Source: Choanephora cucurbitarum
Lineage: Eukaryota; Mucoromycota; Mucoromycetes; Mucorales; Choanephoraceae
Direction of reading: 5' to 3'
NCBI GenBank assembly: GCA_025331435.1
Contig: JAIWNI010000004.1
Location: 496,001-560,000, forward strand
DNA: 64,000 bases
The position numbers and the translations under genes are program-made. Under the pieces are notes generated by a model. The model saw only the letters and a list, made by a program, of their open reading frames with translations. It searched no databases and was not told where the DNA came from. Positions 23,469 through 35,700 of this stretch are shown in pieces; the stretch's first letter is position 1, and every line of letters begins with the position of its first letter.

Positions 23469-25700
23469 TCATGGTCTGCGAATAGGAGTACGGCTGCGTT
23501 CACGTCTGCGGCGCACAGGGGAGTGACTTCTACTAGGACTTCTGCTTGGACTTCTGTATCTGCCTCTCTTTCTAACTCTGCTTCTACTGGGACTTCTACT
23601 GGGACTTCTACTTCTACTAAAGCTTCTTCTTCTATCACTAGGACTCCTTCTTCTTCTATCATCAGGGCTTCTTCTTCTTCTATCGATAGGGCTTCTTCTT
23701 CTTCTGCTGGGACTTCTGCTTAGACTTCTATATCTCTTTCGATTTCTGCTTCTACTGAGGCTTCGACTAGAGACAGAGTCAGATCGACTGTAGCTACTAG
23801 AGCGACTACGACTGCGACTGCTTCGAGTGCTCATTGAGCTTCTACTAGATCGACTGCTGACAGATGAGCTATCACTATCACTATCACTATCACTAGAAGA
23901 AGAGGAAGAAGTTGATGAAGACGAAGAATCACTGTCGCTATCGCTACTGTCGTTCTGTCTCATAGATTGTTGAGGAGCTGTTCTTAACCATTCACGCAAA
24001 TCTTCAGTGATGGCACCAAGACCAATACTGGTCCAATAGTTGATAGCAAAACGAGTGTTCTTTGGATTATCCTTAGGGAACATGCCTGCTAAACTCTCAG
24101 ACATGTAAGGGTCCAAGAGACGTTCCTTGAGTGTTTTGAGACCCAAAAACTCATTGATTTCTTGAAACAAAATCTTGACAAAGATACGTGAAGCAGAAGT
24201 TGTCTCTTCTTCAGTTAGACGAATGATTTCAAAGGAAGTCCAGGGAAGAGAATCCGTATTGAAGAGATGAGCAAACAATTTACCGATGTTACGAAGACGG
24301 TTTGTTTCGTAACGATGGATAGTCTCGTACACATCTTTGAAACAGTGTGTAAAGTTATCAACCCATTCACGGTTCATTTTACAAAATCGCTCTGCCATAA
24401 GACCATAGTATTTAAGATAAGTACGTTCTTGAGAACAACATTCAATAATCATGTTACATAGTTCAATCTAATAAACAAGTAAGTATTCTGTTTCTCTCTG
24501 TTTAAGCGTGTTAGAATGTTTACCTCATATCCTTCGGGAATATTGATCTTCATCAGCTTGTGACAGGCTTCTTCGAAATTGACACTGGACATGACAGTCA
24601 AGTAAATTTTTCTACGTACTTCAATCACATCAGCATTGGTCTTGTCCAACATTTCAAATTTGCTTTCTTCTTCGTCTTCCTCTTCTTCGCTTGATTCTTC
24701 ACTGCCGCTGCCACTTTCATCATCACTTCCACTTTCATCTTCATCGTCGCCTAAAATCTCGGCTTTAATGGCATTGTATTTTTCTTCATTTTCAGTGTAA
24801 TTGGGATCGAACTTGAATATGTTGAGCATTTCCTCTGCTTCCAGATCGTCATCGTCTAAACTGATGTTGTGTGTGATTTGATCTTCTTCCTCTACTAAAT
24901 CGAGTTCCTGGGCAACAGGTTGGTTGTCCTTGTACTTGTCCTTTCTGACTTGGAACAAGACTTCAATCATGTATTGAACACGCTTATCAATTTCGCCTTC
25001 GTGTAAGACAGCTCTGAAGCGTTCATAGATAGCATTGTTGGCCTTGGGACAAATCTGTGCTAAAAGAGCACCTACTTCACGCATAAAACCAACAGCAATT
25101 TCAACTGAATCATCTGTAGGTCGTTCTAACAATAAAGCTAGGATCTGAAGTGCCAATACTTTGTCTGCTATCAACTGATTTGTCAAATGAGCAATGAACA
25201 TAGTGGTGGCTAAACAAGAAGTCTAATAGAATACATAAGTATGTGATTTTATAAAGTATTATTTTTTTTACCTTGTCATTACGTCGATAGGCTCTTCTGA
25301 ATTGAAGTACAAGTCTCGAAAGTAATAGTGCACCTACAGCTGGTAACTTTGTGTTGACTACAGCTGTGACAGCTGCATAGACTGGTGTAAAGGGCAAACT
25401 AGCTTGTTGTGCTTTCATCATACTGCGGCAATAGAGACCTCGACCACGTACCAGGTTCTCGCCAAACAATTCAGGTATAATCATCTTGATGTTGGAAGTG
25501 TTGACTTTGTTGATGAGACCATTGATGGACTTCTTGAGTGCTTCCCAAGTGATGCGTTGATATTCTTCGCTACTTGTGTCTGTGATAGACTGCTGCATTT
25601 GACGTAAGCGATGAGGTGGAATATAAGCGCCACCTGCTCGGGTGTTACTGAGCTTTAAGGCGTCAACGCGTCCTGTTGCTGTTTCGACTTCGCTACTCAT
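23469..25700 (-). CDS. CWC22: Pre-mRNA splicing factor Cwc22
   Basis: Three exons (25700-25272, 25222-24524, 24467-23469) encode 708 aa. The N-terminus has [14 protein letters not shown], then a MIF4G domain ([58 protein letters not shown]). After an acidic Asp/Glu/Ser linker comes an MA3 domain ([60 protein letters not shown]). The C-terminal 120 residues are a typical RS domain of Arg-Ser and Ser-Pro dipeptides. Cwc22 recruits the eIF4AIII helicase to the spliceosome and is needed for exon-junction complex loading; the long RS tail is like animal rather than budding-yeast Cwc22. RS-tail codons produce an imperfect DNA repeat at 23520-23890. Confidence 0.95.
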
Positions 25701-27322
25701 GGTTATTTATTTCTGTATTTGAGTGAGAGCTGAAATAACAAAAGAAAAGAAAATGGAAAGAGACAGGAAAAGAAATAGATACAGTCACGCTAGCCTCATT
25801 TGAGGGCAAGTATTTTAGGTGTGCAGGTTTAGGTGTCCGAAGTTTTAATAAAGACTCCCAAGCTACTTTTATGAGGAATACACTTTTGCACTGTAAGATG
25901 TCGTTCGAAAACAACAATTCCAGCACTAGCCGCCTTGGAGCTCAATGCTTTGATGATGAGCATTTATAGAGTTATATTGTCGAGTCATAGGACGAGAAAT
26001 CCAACGATCTAACCCAATGTAATATTGACATTAGGTAGGCTTTAGAGAAAGAAGGGTCAAAAAACATTATAAAAAAAACACTGCTAATTGCTTCAAAGCA
26101 TGTCTTGGTACTACTTGCTGCAGTGATTTCGTTTTTTTGAGAGAGAAAAAGACATAAAAGTGTCTCAAAAACGATTCAAAATCAACAATCTATTTCTTGA
26201 AAAACTGTTATGAATCATGAAAGCTGTCATGCTAAGGTTAAATTTGCTTTAGCTTGCAATGGCAACATCAAGCGCAGTACCCGTTATGTCAATTGTAAAG
26301 GCTTTTTATTGCATCAAGAACTGCTTTTATTGGTCCATGATATATGTACCTGAAATGCGAGAGAGCATAGTCTTTTTCAAGCTACCATTAGTGTAGACCC
26401 AAACAATCTTGAAGGATGAGGATATCAGTACTAAATAAAAGAAGACTGAGCTGGAGATCAATAATCCTACTATCTTAGAAAAGTTTCTAGCAGATAATTT
26501 ATCCTGCAAAGTCTTGTGTCTTTCTGGGAGAGATATAATAAAAGCATTTGCTACACTCATTAGAAATATGTTCTTGTATTAAGATCAGCTGAATCAACAA
26601 GAGGTTACCAAGACCAAGGGCCGTAGATAAAGTCCATCCTATGCTTGATTTCGTCTGGTGAAGTTAGAGATTCCAAAATCAAAAGAACAAAGTAACCACA
26701 CCCAAAGTACCCAACACTGCCTTATTTCTTTTCGTTAGGTTTAAGAAAACTGAACATCAAAATGAGAAAATAATGGTATGACTTATAGACGAAACAAGCT
26801 CTGGCCAAGAGGTCCAATTTTTTGCAGCTCATTTCGAGCCAAATCATGTGCTTTTTTGTCGGTTTACTTGTATGCTGTCATTATGCAAAATTTATCTGCA
26901 AACGGCAACATAGTCATTGAAGAGATTGTTTAATTAGGAGAGGGGGGTTGTATTTTTGGAGTGTCTAGAAAATGTAGTTATGTATTTACAAACGAAGCAA
27001 AACTCAACTTCTTATTGCTGTTAATGAATCACTGGTCATACCATTAAACCTACTTGTGTGTATGCTTATATAAACCAAGCATTGACTGAATTTGAGCTTG
27101 AATACAACCTTACAAATTCAGTTAAGCTCAATAAACTGGATTTAACAGCAAGAGATGGTTATAGATTGATGAATCTGAGTAAACAATTTGCAAAGAAATT
27201 TATGCCAATGGAAATGAAACACCGTGTTCTGGTTATGAATAAAATAAACGCAACACATATTTTCTTTGTTTCTTTTTTTCTTCTTCTTTTGTTTCTTTCT
27301 TTCTTTACCTTTATATATTATC
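25701..27322. other. Gene-poor spacer
   Basis: Contains the CWC22 promoter (T/C-rich start) and two unassigned coding-like stretches. One, on the minus strand at 26560-26327, includes a hydrophobic segment (LLISSSVFFYLVLISSSF). The other, on the plus strand at 27058-27250, carries LYRLMNLSK-like helical sequence but has no ATG. Neither could be joined into a gene. Confidence 0.4.
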
Positions 27323-28153
27323 ATGTCCGAGATAAGCTCCTTTCTGTTTTGGATCGAACAAGAACCAGTTGAAAGGCAAGTAAGTCGGCAAGAAATACTT
27401 GCTTGACATCAAGTCATAGAAAGCAAGAGAAGAATGAAAGTGTGACTAACATATCAGATAGTGAAAAAGAACTGTTCTTACCACCAGATACACCTGTTCA
27501 TAGACCTTCAACAAAAGTCTTGCATCAAATCCAAAAAATAAAACAAAAGCGACTTGTGAGAGAAGCAAAGCGTTTAAAGACTGCTTATTATGAGTGCCTG
27601 AAAGCTCGCAGACGAGAACGGGCAGCACACATAGACAAATCAAGGCTACCAACTGTCACAAGCACACCAAATAAGATTGATTTTGTGTCAGGCACTGACT
27701 TTATTAATCGAAATGAGAAACAAATTGTTGAACTTTTAGAGCTTGCTCGATCAATGAAGTCAAATACACCTTCCATAACGACTGAGCAGATGAAAAGGGA
27801 CAAAGAAAAAGAAAAGACGCAAGAGAAAGAAGCAGCAGATAAATTAGCATATCAGAAACAAATCGAAGTAAGAGACAGGCTTGATTTTCTATCTTTTTTC
27901 CCTAATGAGTCTTTTCCATCTTTGTCTCTTTTCTTTTTAATAGGATGAATGGGTTTCGGAAATCAAAGGAATGGAAGCAGAATACAATACTTTGAACTCA
28001 AAGCTTTTTAAAGAAGAGCCTCAGCCAAACAAGCAATCGGCAGAACAAGAAGATCAAACACTATTCCACATATCCAATATTGCTCCTTTACCACCACGCG
28101 TTTCTCATAAGGATCCTCGCACTTTCTTACCTGAATATCGAACACGTTTTTAA
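27323..28153 (+). CDS. Hypothetical basic coiled-coil protein
   Basis: Three exons (27323-27379, 27424-27867, 27944-28153) encode about 236 aa: MSEISSFLFWIEQEPVERQ, then a long charged middle part. The centre is strongly helical and basic (HQIQKIKQKRLVREAKRLKT, LKARRRERAAHIDK), followed by KQIVELLELARSMKS and a Lys/Glu-rich coiled coil. The last part is Pro-rich and ends DPRTFLPEYRTRF. I do not recognise the family. The 44-bp first intron was chosen because only that acceptor keeps the frame. Alternatively the protein could start at a downstream Met near 27463. Confidence 0.6.
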
Positions 28154-28280
28154 GACATATATTACTTTCCTTTTTCTGTTTGTTTTATAAGGAGAATACG
28201 TACTTATGTATGAATAGATTGTACAAAAAATATGAGTGGTGGGCAGATGAAAAAAGTCTTTTTTTAATTGTGATTTATAT

Positions 28281-29924
28281 CTAGAATGAAGAGGATTCCT
28301 TTATCTTTTGCTTTAATTCTGAAATCATATCCTGTCGGGATAACAGAGATCCACCACCCTGAGATTCATCCTTAGAGCGCATATCCTTAATCCTCACTTG
28401 TCCTTTCTCTAATTCATCTTGGCCAATAATGACAGCAAAAGGGATCTGTTCCTTTTCACATGCCACCCATTGTCTTTCTAACTTGGGCTTGTTTTTCTGC
28501 ATGAATGAGGCCTGAATGCCAGCATCCCATAATTCACGCACAAGTTGCATACGCTCTTTCAGAAGTCCATCTCCTACAGAGATCACATAGACTTGAGTCT
28601 TGCTACTTTTGATTTCGTTCTTTTGTCGAGACATCAAAATCGAAAAGAGACGCTCTACACCAATTGACACACCAACACAAGGGATCGTCTTTGGTTTGCC
28701 TGCCTTGTTTGTACCTGAAAACATGCCTACCAGATCATCATAGCGACCTCCTGCTGCAATTGATCCCACACCCTCTGATTTGTCGGTCACTGCCTCATAG
28801 ATAATACCAGTATAGTAATCCAACCCGCGTGCTAAACTCAGATCCAATTTGACACGATCCTTGACCTGATAGATCTCCAGAAACTCAAATAACAGCTTAA
28901 GATCAGCTAAGCCCTGAGAGGCACCCGCATGACTCATGAGAGCAGCATCTTGCTCAAGCTGAATCAGCAAATCATGGGTAGGCTGGTTTTGAAATCGCTG
29001 AATGTAACTGCCAATTCGATCAGCAACAGATGGATCAAGTCCCTTTTCAGCTGTCATCTCTCGCTTCACATCTTCCCAAGGCAACTTGTCCAGCTTGTCG
29101 ACAGCAGATGAAATAGTGCGAATCTTATCTGTTGGCACACCACATACTTCAAAAAGACCGTCCAAAATCTTTCTGTGGTTTAACTTGATGGAAAATGGTA
29201 CCTGAACAGCATCCAATGTGTCACACAATACCTTCAGCACTTCTGCATCAGGGATAAGAGGGTCAAATGTGCCTGCAATATCAAAGTCACATTGATAAAA
29301 CTCTCTTAAACGACCCTTGGTCATGATAGGCTGGTCTCGACGATACACTTTTGCAATTTGATAACGCTTCATCTGTTGAGCGTCTTTCTTGCCCTGCATA
29401 GCTAAATAGCGAGCAAAAGGGACGGTCAGATCGTATCTAAGTGAACAGGCATCGCCGCCTTGATCTGCTAGATCGTAAATCAGTTTACTGTCTTCACCGT
29501 ATTTGCCACTCAAGATGTCCCGCATTTCAAACACGGGTGTATCAATCGTCACACCACCATGACGTTCAAAGATGCGAGTGATGGTGTTGAATAAACTTTG
29601 ACGGATGGCCATTTCTTTTTCATTGTAATCACGAGTTCCCTTAGGTGTCTTTAGTTGAAACTGTTACAAGCAAATAGGTTTATTAAGTCAATCGAGCATG
29701 AAGTTGCTGGCCTATTCGTTACCTACTTGAGCTGGCTTTTTGTTTTCTTGAGATGACTCTAATGTAATGTTAGGTTGAGGTTCCCCCCTTTTTTTTTGGT
29801 AGTTACTTTTTTTTTCTATACCTGGCTTAGTTGACATAGATCGGTATGTTGTGATCCATGCAGGCCTTGATGATCTCACGGTTGGGACTAGACAGATTCG
29901 ACGAAGCATACTTGAAGAAAGCAT
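28281..29924 (-). CDS. HTS1: Histidyl-tRNA synthetase, dual-localised form likely
   Basis: Two exons (29924-29727, 29660-28281) encode 525 aa. Class II synthetase core: [13 protein letters not shown], motif-1 region [16 protein letters not shown], motif-2 region [15 protein letters not shown] with [20 protein letters not shown], the histidine-specific [13 protein letters not shown] and [13 protein letters not shown], and motif 3 ([10 protein letters not shown]). A C-terminal anticodon-binding domain follows ([28 protein letters not shown]). It charges tRNA-His. The N-terminus [20 protein letters not shown] is Arg/Ser-rich and acid-free, like a mitochondrial presequence, and a second Met follows (MSTKPG). 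In yeast, HTS1 makes mitochondrial and cytosolic forms from two such starts, and the same is inferred here. Confidence 0.97.
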
Positions 29925-30403
29925 CCAGACTTTATTGGTGAGGGTACCCCCTCTCCTTTCATATTTTTTTTGGAAGGGCGCATTTAAATTTATGCAGCTA
30001 TTTTCTTCGCATTTTTGAAGTAGAAGTTACTCTTAATTGAATTCCTCTACAACATGAAGAATCTTCACATAGGATTGTTATTATGACAAAAAGAAAATTT
30101 CTTGAGACTGACTTTATGATTCATAAACACGCAATGCTAGTTTGCCTTCAAGAGAGCCTGCCGCTTTCAGCATTGTAACATATGATATTACTGCAACAAT
30201 ATTATTCTCAGAAACAGTGAGCACCAAAAGATTCCATTTCCAATGAGCCTATATGCAAACATCTCTTTAAATGAGCATGTAAATAGCAACTCATTCTCGT
30301 GTTATCATCCCACGTCTTCTCTCCAAAATCCCAAAAGGGATACTATGTCAAACTTGGTATTTATTTATACATGTTGGAAAAAAAAAGACAAATGCATTTG
30401 AAC
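29925..30403. other. Intergenic spacer
   Basis: HTS1 promoter region and the glutaredoxin 3' flank. AT-rich, with no gene seen. Confidence 0.5.
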
Positions 30404-30873
30404 TTATTGGACCAACTTTTGGAGCTTGCCAGAAGACTTGGCGGCAAAGAGGTCATCACAACCACCGACGTGTTGCTGGTTAACGAAAATGTTGGGAACG
30501 GTACGTTGACCAGTCTTTTCTTGAAGGTATTGTTGAATAGCAGCACCATTAGCTAACGATTTTTTTATCAAATCAATTCAACTAACTCTCCTTTATTTGG
30601 GTTATTTATGGTACTTACATTCGTTATCGAGTTCAATAACAAAGAATTCGTAACCGAGATCTTGGAGCAACTTCTTAGCCTTTTGACAGTAAGCTATTAG
30701 CATAAATTAAGTTAGGGAGCTCCGACGCGTCAAAATAGAAACACAACTGTCTACTTACGACAGTAAGACTTTGAGAATACAGCAATCTTGTTGTTGTTGA
30801 TGATTTCTTCGACGACTTGTTGAATCTTGGACATTTCTTCTGGTGAAAGTTGTTTTGATTGTAAACTGCCCAT
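30404..30873 (-). CDS. Dithiol glutaredoxin
   Basis: Three exons (30873-30759, 30693-30619, 30552-30404) encode 112 aa. The thioredoxin fold carries the CPYC active site; the intron falls between Cys and Pro codons, joining SKSYC to PYCQKAKKLL. Conserved downstream elements are the TVPNIFV cis-proline segment and HVGGCDDLFAAKSSGKL, the glutathione-binding GG-D pattern. It reduces disulfides and glutathione-mixed disulfides using glutathione. There is no presequence, so a cytosolic Grx1/Grx2-type enzyme is likely; I left the symbol blank because the paralogue cannot be told. Confidence 0.95.
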
Positions 30874-31261
30874 GAATTATTTATATAAGAAAAAATATCA
30901 ACCGAGTAGTTTTTTTTTTGAGAAACTCCGGTACTTGTAATCAGAAATCGATTGGAGAGAGGTCATTGCGATCATGTTATGTCGTCATTGTGATTACTCA
31001 TTATGCCTTTCTTGGTTTTAACTCTTCTTGACTTAACAGATAGATTAAGGTGACTTAATACAAAAGAAAAAAGACAAATTAAGGTGTATGGTTGATGTGC
31101 GTATTACATATACAACCATTATAGTATGTCACCTCTATTTTCTTTTGTTTACTTGTTTCAAGTGTTAACTTATGTCGGTTGCTCAAACATCTAAGCAATA
31201 GAAAAGACTACACGATCCAACTATCTTCTTTCCTTTCTTTCTCTCTATCTAACCTATTATC
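30874..31261. other. Intergenic, divergent promoters
   Basis: Lies between the glutaredoxin start (minus) and the start of the disrupted family gene (plus). A pyrimidine-rich run near 31215-31245 precedes the family start codon. No other feature was seen. Confidence 0.5.
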
Positions 31262-31446
31262 ATGGAAAACTCATTGTCTACCATTAAAAAATATTTCAAT
31301 TCCCGCCTCGCAGAAGACTATGAACCTTCTTTTGAAGACTTCATAGTAAAACACTCTCAGCATATAATTGCCAAACTGAACAGTGGGGTTGCAAAAAATA
31401 AGATAAAAATTTAAATTTCCGCAAAATTCATATTATCATCATCATT

Positions 31447-31462
31447 GATCTTGACCTACTAA
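31447..31462 (+). repeat. LINE target-site duplication, 5' copy
   Basis: GATCTTGACCTACTAA, identical to 36702-36717. It lies immediately before the LINE and is part of the Tc1-like element's own sequence. Confidence 0.95.
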
Positions 31463-31463
31463 C

Positions 31464-32729
31464 ATGGCTCTTTCCAATAAAATTCAGAACCAAAAATTTT
31501 CTGGTGAAGATGCTGCCATATCCCAAGGGAATGGTACGCAATCTTCCATCCACAACCCCAACCATGAATCCTTCCAAGTCGCTACTTGGGCTCAGCGACT
31601 GCGATCGTTTCAACGTTCTCCTTTTGAAGTTGATACAGCTCACAGTAACACTGTTTTTGTTGAATCCAAGGATCGCTTTTCGATTGCTATCGATTTGGCT
31701 CCTTTGACTGGCCTTGATTTTCAGAACAAAAGCCTTAATTGTATCCTGCGAGACCAATTCCCGAGTGGTATTGGCCTCAGAGAGCGTAGAGTGGGTCGTC
31801 AACGATTTGTTGAGATCAACTTTCCAACTGCAGATGAGCGAGATCAGGCTCTCTTAAAACCTTTCGTGATTCAAGATCAACCATTGCAAGTTAGTCGAAC
31901 TTTGGACTCTAACGCTAACGTTGTTCGCATTGGTATTGCTGAAATCCCTCATGAGCAGGAGGCAATTTTGAAGCCTAAGCTTATTGATCTTCTGTCCCAA
32001 TATGGGGATATTCTTGAAATTGGACTACGATATATTGAGGATGGTCATTGGTTCAATGGACGAGGCTTTGTCACCCTCAATCGGGATAAGACTAAGCAAT
32101 TTTTGCCTTTATCCTCCCAAATCCCTTCCTGGGAGAAGGATCATTCGCTCCGTTTGAGCTGGAAAAATATGAAGCCTGTGTGTGCTTATTGTCATGCAGA
32201 CGACCATTTGAAAGCCAATTGTCCTAAATTGAATCTCCGTCGTAAGGCCTGTTTTATTTGTGGGAGCTACGAACACCTGCGTGCCAAGTGTCCTCAAGCA
32301 TCTTGGAATACGAATAAGAAGCGTTCTCGTCAGGACGATTCCACTGGCCCTTCTCGCATCACTTTGGATGCCTTTCTCCCTTCTTCTAATGCATCACCTA
32401 CCTGCTCTACCAAAGCCATTGACGAGGTTTCATCCTCTTCTGATCAACGGTCTCCCCCTTCTGAGTCTCCTGAGATTATGATGGAAACTGAAGAGTCTGT
32501 ACAACAACACCCAATCAGTGCTGTAGAGGAGCCTATTGCGGATAACAGTAATCAGATGGATACTGAATTGGTCGCTTTATCTTCTTCTGATGAAGATACG
32601 AACATGACTGATACTGATAATTCGCCTGTTCAACCTTCATTAGATACAGGTTCTCCTTCTTCAGGTGAGGCAACTCATCGCACTCGCTCCGGACGTCTTA
32701 CTAAGCGTCCTGAGCGCTATAATCTCTAA
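31464..32729 (+). CDS. LINE ORF1, nucleic-acid-binding protein
   Basis: 421 codons without a break. Residues about 85-215 look like an RRM-type fold (FVEINFPTADERDQALLK, GDILEIGLRYIEDGHW, GRGFVTLNRD). Two CCHC zinc knuckles follow: CAYCHADDHLKANC and CFICGSYEHLRAKC, both with exact C-x2-C-x4-H-x4-C spacing. The last 130 residues are acidic and Ser/Thr-rich, ending SGRLTKRPERYNL. ORF1 proteins coat the LINE RNA and act as nucleic-acid chaperones. The stop codon lies two bases before the ORF2 ATG (TAATTATG), suggesting coupled termination and re-initiation. Confidence 0.93.
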   Translation: MALSNKIQNQKFSGEDAAISQGNGTQSSIHNPNHESFQVATWAQRLRSFQRSPFEVDTAHSNTVFVESKDRFSIAIDLAPLTGLDFQNKSLNCILRDQFPSGIGLRERRVGRQRFVEINFPTADERDQALLKPFVIQDQPLQVSRTLDSNANVVRIGIAEIPHEQEAILKPKLIDLLSQYGDILEIGLRYIEDGHWFNGRGFVTLNRDKTKQFLPLSSQIPSWEKDHSLRLSWKNMKPVCAYCHADDHLKANCPKLNLRRKACFICGSYEHLRAKCPQASWNTNKKRSRQDDSTGPSRITLDAFLPSSNASPTCSTKAIDEVSSSSDQRSPPSESPEIMMETEESVQQHPISAVEEPIADNSNQMDTELVALSSSDEDTNMTDTDNSPVQPSLDTGSPSSGEATHRTRSGRLTKRPERYNL

Positions 32730-32731
32730 TT

Positions 32732-35700
32732 ATGAATAGTGACAATTATTCAGAGGAGAGAACTTGTCATTTAAAGATTGGTTCTCTCAATTGTCGAACT
32801 ATTTATAAAATCTCTGATCGCTCTTCTACTTCTGAATTTTTAAGATATCTTCGTTCTCTCAAATGTAGCCTGTTACTCTTTCAAGAAACAGCTATTCCAT
32901 CACACTCCTTTGATTCTACTACACACAATCTCAATCTACAGTTACAAGTTCATCAAGCCATCTGGACTGCTCATTGCGGTATAGTCAATCTACACCCCGC
33001 TTTGGACATGAAAGTCTTGAAACAAGCAGCTGATGGTCGGTTTATACTCGCATCTGTTACCATGCCCGATATGCCCTCCTTCCATCCCATTTATATTCTC
33101 AACTTGTACGCCCCAGTTAGCACTGATGCAATAAGGAATGAATTTTTCCAAAATATGATCAGTACACTATATGCCTTAGAATCTGAATTTCCTGATCTCT
33201 TGGATTACTTGTTTGTTGGCGGCGATTTCAATTATTGCTTTGATCAAAATAGTAACCACCATACACGCAGAGGAGCTCAACCCCACGATTTACTACAGCT
33301 GTTCGGATCCAGGCTTGTTGACTGCCTGAATGATCCAGCTTCTTCAGATCCTTACTACCCGACTTTTAAGAGTACCCAAGCTGTGCATACCTGTATTGAT
33401 TACATGTTTGCCAGTCCTTTGATTCGACATAACACAATTGATGGCGATGTGTTGTACCTCAACCGTCGATGGACAGATCATGCCCTGCTATCCATTCAAT
33501 ATTCCGTCGGCTTGTCTTTATTGGGTAAAGGACTATGGCGAGCAAATCCCAATTTGGTTCGTATTCCTTCTTATATCCACAAAATCAACTCGGGTATTGA
33601 ATCGTATGCTACTCGCCATTTGGCAGCCACAACTTTTTCGCCTCAGCAACATTGGGACCGCCTAAAAAAGTTGGTAGCCAAGTTGACAAGGAACTTTTGT
33701 CGTTTTCGCTCCCACTGGCGGGACGACCGCATTCGAGTTCTTCAAAGTGAACGTAATAGCTGCTATCGCAATTACGCTGGTTCTGAGCTCTTGGATCTCT
33801 TTGTTGAACCAATCGAGAAAGAATTAGCCCTATTACAGAAGGAATTGTCGGAGATTGCTCTATTGAAATCTGGTAAACGTTGGTTAGCCAACAATGAAAA
33901 ATCGGCTGGATATCTCAAACGTACAGCTACAGCACGACAACGCCGTCGACACATTTTGCACCTAGTTCATCCAGATACCGGTGTAATTTGTACTGATTCT
34001 CAAAGTAAATTAAATGCTGCTGCTGATTTCTATCAAAATCTCTTTTCTACCGAGCCCATTGACAATAGGTGTATCGATGACCTACTTACCCACATTGACA
34101 AGATGATGGATGCGCAACAGGCAGAGTCTTTGGTAGAACCTTTCGCTTTTGATGATATTGCTCAAGGTGCAAGGCGGTCGCCTAAGCAAAGCAGTCCTGG
34201 TCGGGATGGACTTCCATATGAAATCCTTCGTCTTATTATTGATCACCCCGCGTGTAAAGATTTGGTTGTTACCGTCTTCAACGACGCTATTCTACATCAA
34301 CGATTTCCCACTTCTTGGCTGGAAACTTGTATCGTTTTGTTGCCTAAGTCGGGTAATCTGTCCAACCTTGCGAACTGGAGGCCCATTTCTCTTATCAATG
34401 CGGATTGCAAGATCTTCACCCGATTGCTCAACCAACGGGTAATGGTGATTGCTGATGATCTAATATCCCCTTTTCAAGCAGGTTTCATGCACGGCCGCTA
34501 TATTGGTGACCATGGTCAAACTCTACGCTTGATCATGAATGACGCCAAACTCTCCAACTCTCCTGGATTGGGCATTATGCTCGATCAACATAAAGCCTAT
34601 GATCGAATTCATCCTGAATACTTGTCTAAGATTCTTAAGAGATTTGGTTTTCCCGATGCCTTCATTGACACTATTAGCCAACTTTTCTTTGCCACACAAA
34701 TAGTAGTCAATGTCAATGGTTTTCTTTCTCGATCAATTGTCCAAAAACGAGGTCTTCGTCAAGGAGATGCCATCTCTCCCATCCTCTTCAATTTGGCCTT
34801 GGAGCCTTTTTTGTTATCTATATTACATAACGAAGCGATAACCGGATATGTATGTCAATCCAATAGCACCTCTTACTCCATTCCAGCTGTACCTCCTCCA
34901 CCGGTTAAGCTATTGGCGTATGCGGATGATGTTATTATTTTCATCAACTCTGTTGACGAGTTTACTGAAGTTCAGGCTTTGCTAGCCGGCTACAATGCGG
35001 CTTCAAACTCATTGGTCAACTACAACAAATCTGTAGCCTTTCCACTACAAGGCAGTCTTCCTTCGACCTCTGCAATTCGTCACCTTGTTACAAACGAGGC
35101 AGGACTTCGTTGGTTTGACTCTCACTCTCCCAACTACTTACGTTACTTGGGCTATCCTATTTGGGTCTCTACGGATCAAAGGCAAATCTTTTGTCAAGAA
35201 CTTTTGGCAAAAATAAAGGCTAGCTTTGATATCCATAGGCAGAGACAGATATCTATTTATGGCCGCGCACACATCGCTAACGTTTTGGTTCTCTCCAAAC
35301 TCTGGCATGTTTTGCGTACTACTACACTTCCATCTAGGATCTTGGACCAAATAGAATCTATGTCTTACCAGTTCATCACTCATGGCTTCTTTCCAAAGAT
35401 TGCAAAACGTGTACTGTATTTACCCAAATCAAGAGGAGGAGTGGCCTTTGCTCAATATAAGGGCACAGCAGCAAACTTTGCAAATGCGATATATAGGATC
35501 GCTGCTATCAGAAAATGAGTTCCCCCAAATTGCACATTGGCTCTTTTCTCTTTACACATTTTTGTTGTCAACAGCTTGCAAGGTCCCGTACTTCCAGTTA
35601 CCATTACTCTTTCCGGAAGCCCAACCTACAAAGACCAACCAAGCTCTGCATGCATTTGTGCCACTCTTTCAAGCAATGAACAACTGCTCTCGTTCCTTTT

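Noticed and set aside
23465..23723. Repetitive frames over the CWC22 tail
   Set aside because: They are shadow frames of the Arg-Ser repeat region.
27058..27372. 104-codon frame upstream of the coiled-coil gene
   Set aside because: It starts at GTG rather than ATG and overlaps the leader of the gene at 27323; no splice link to that gene keeps the frame.
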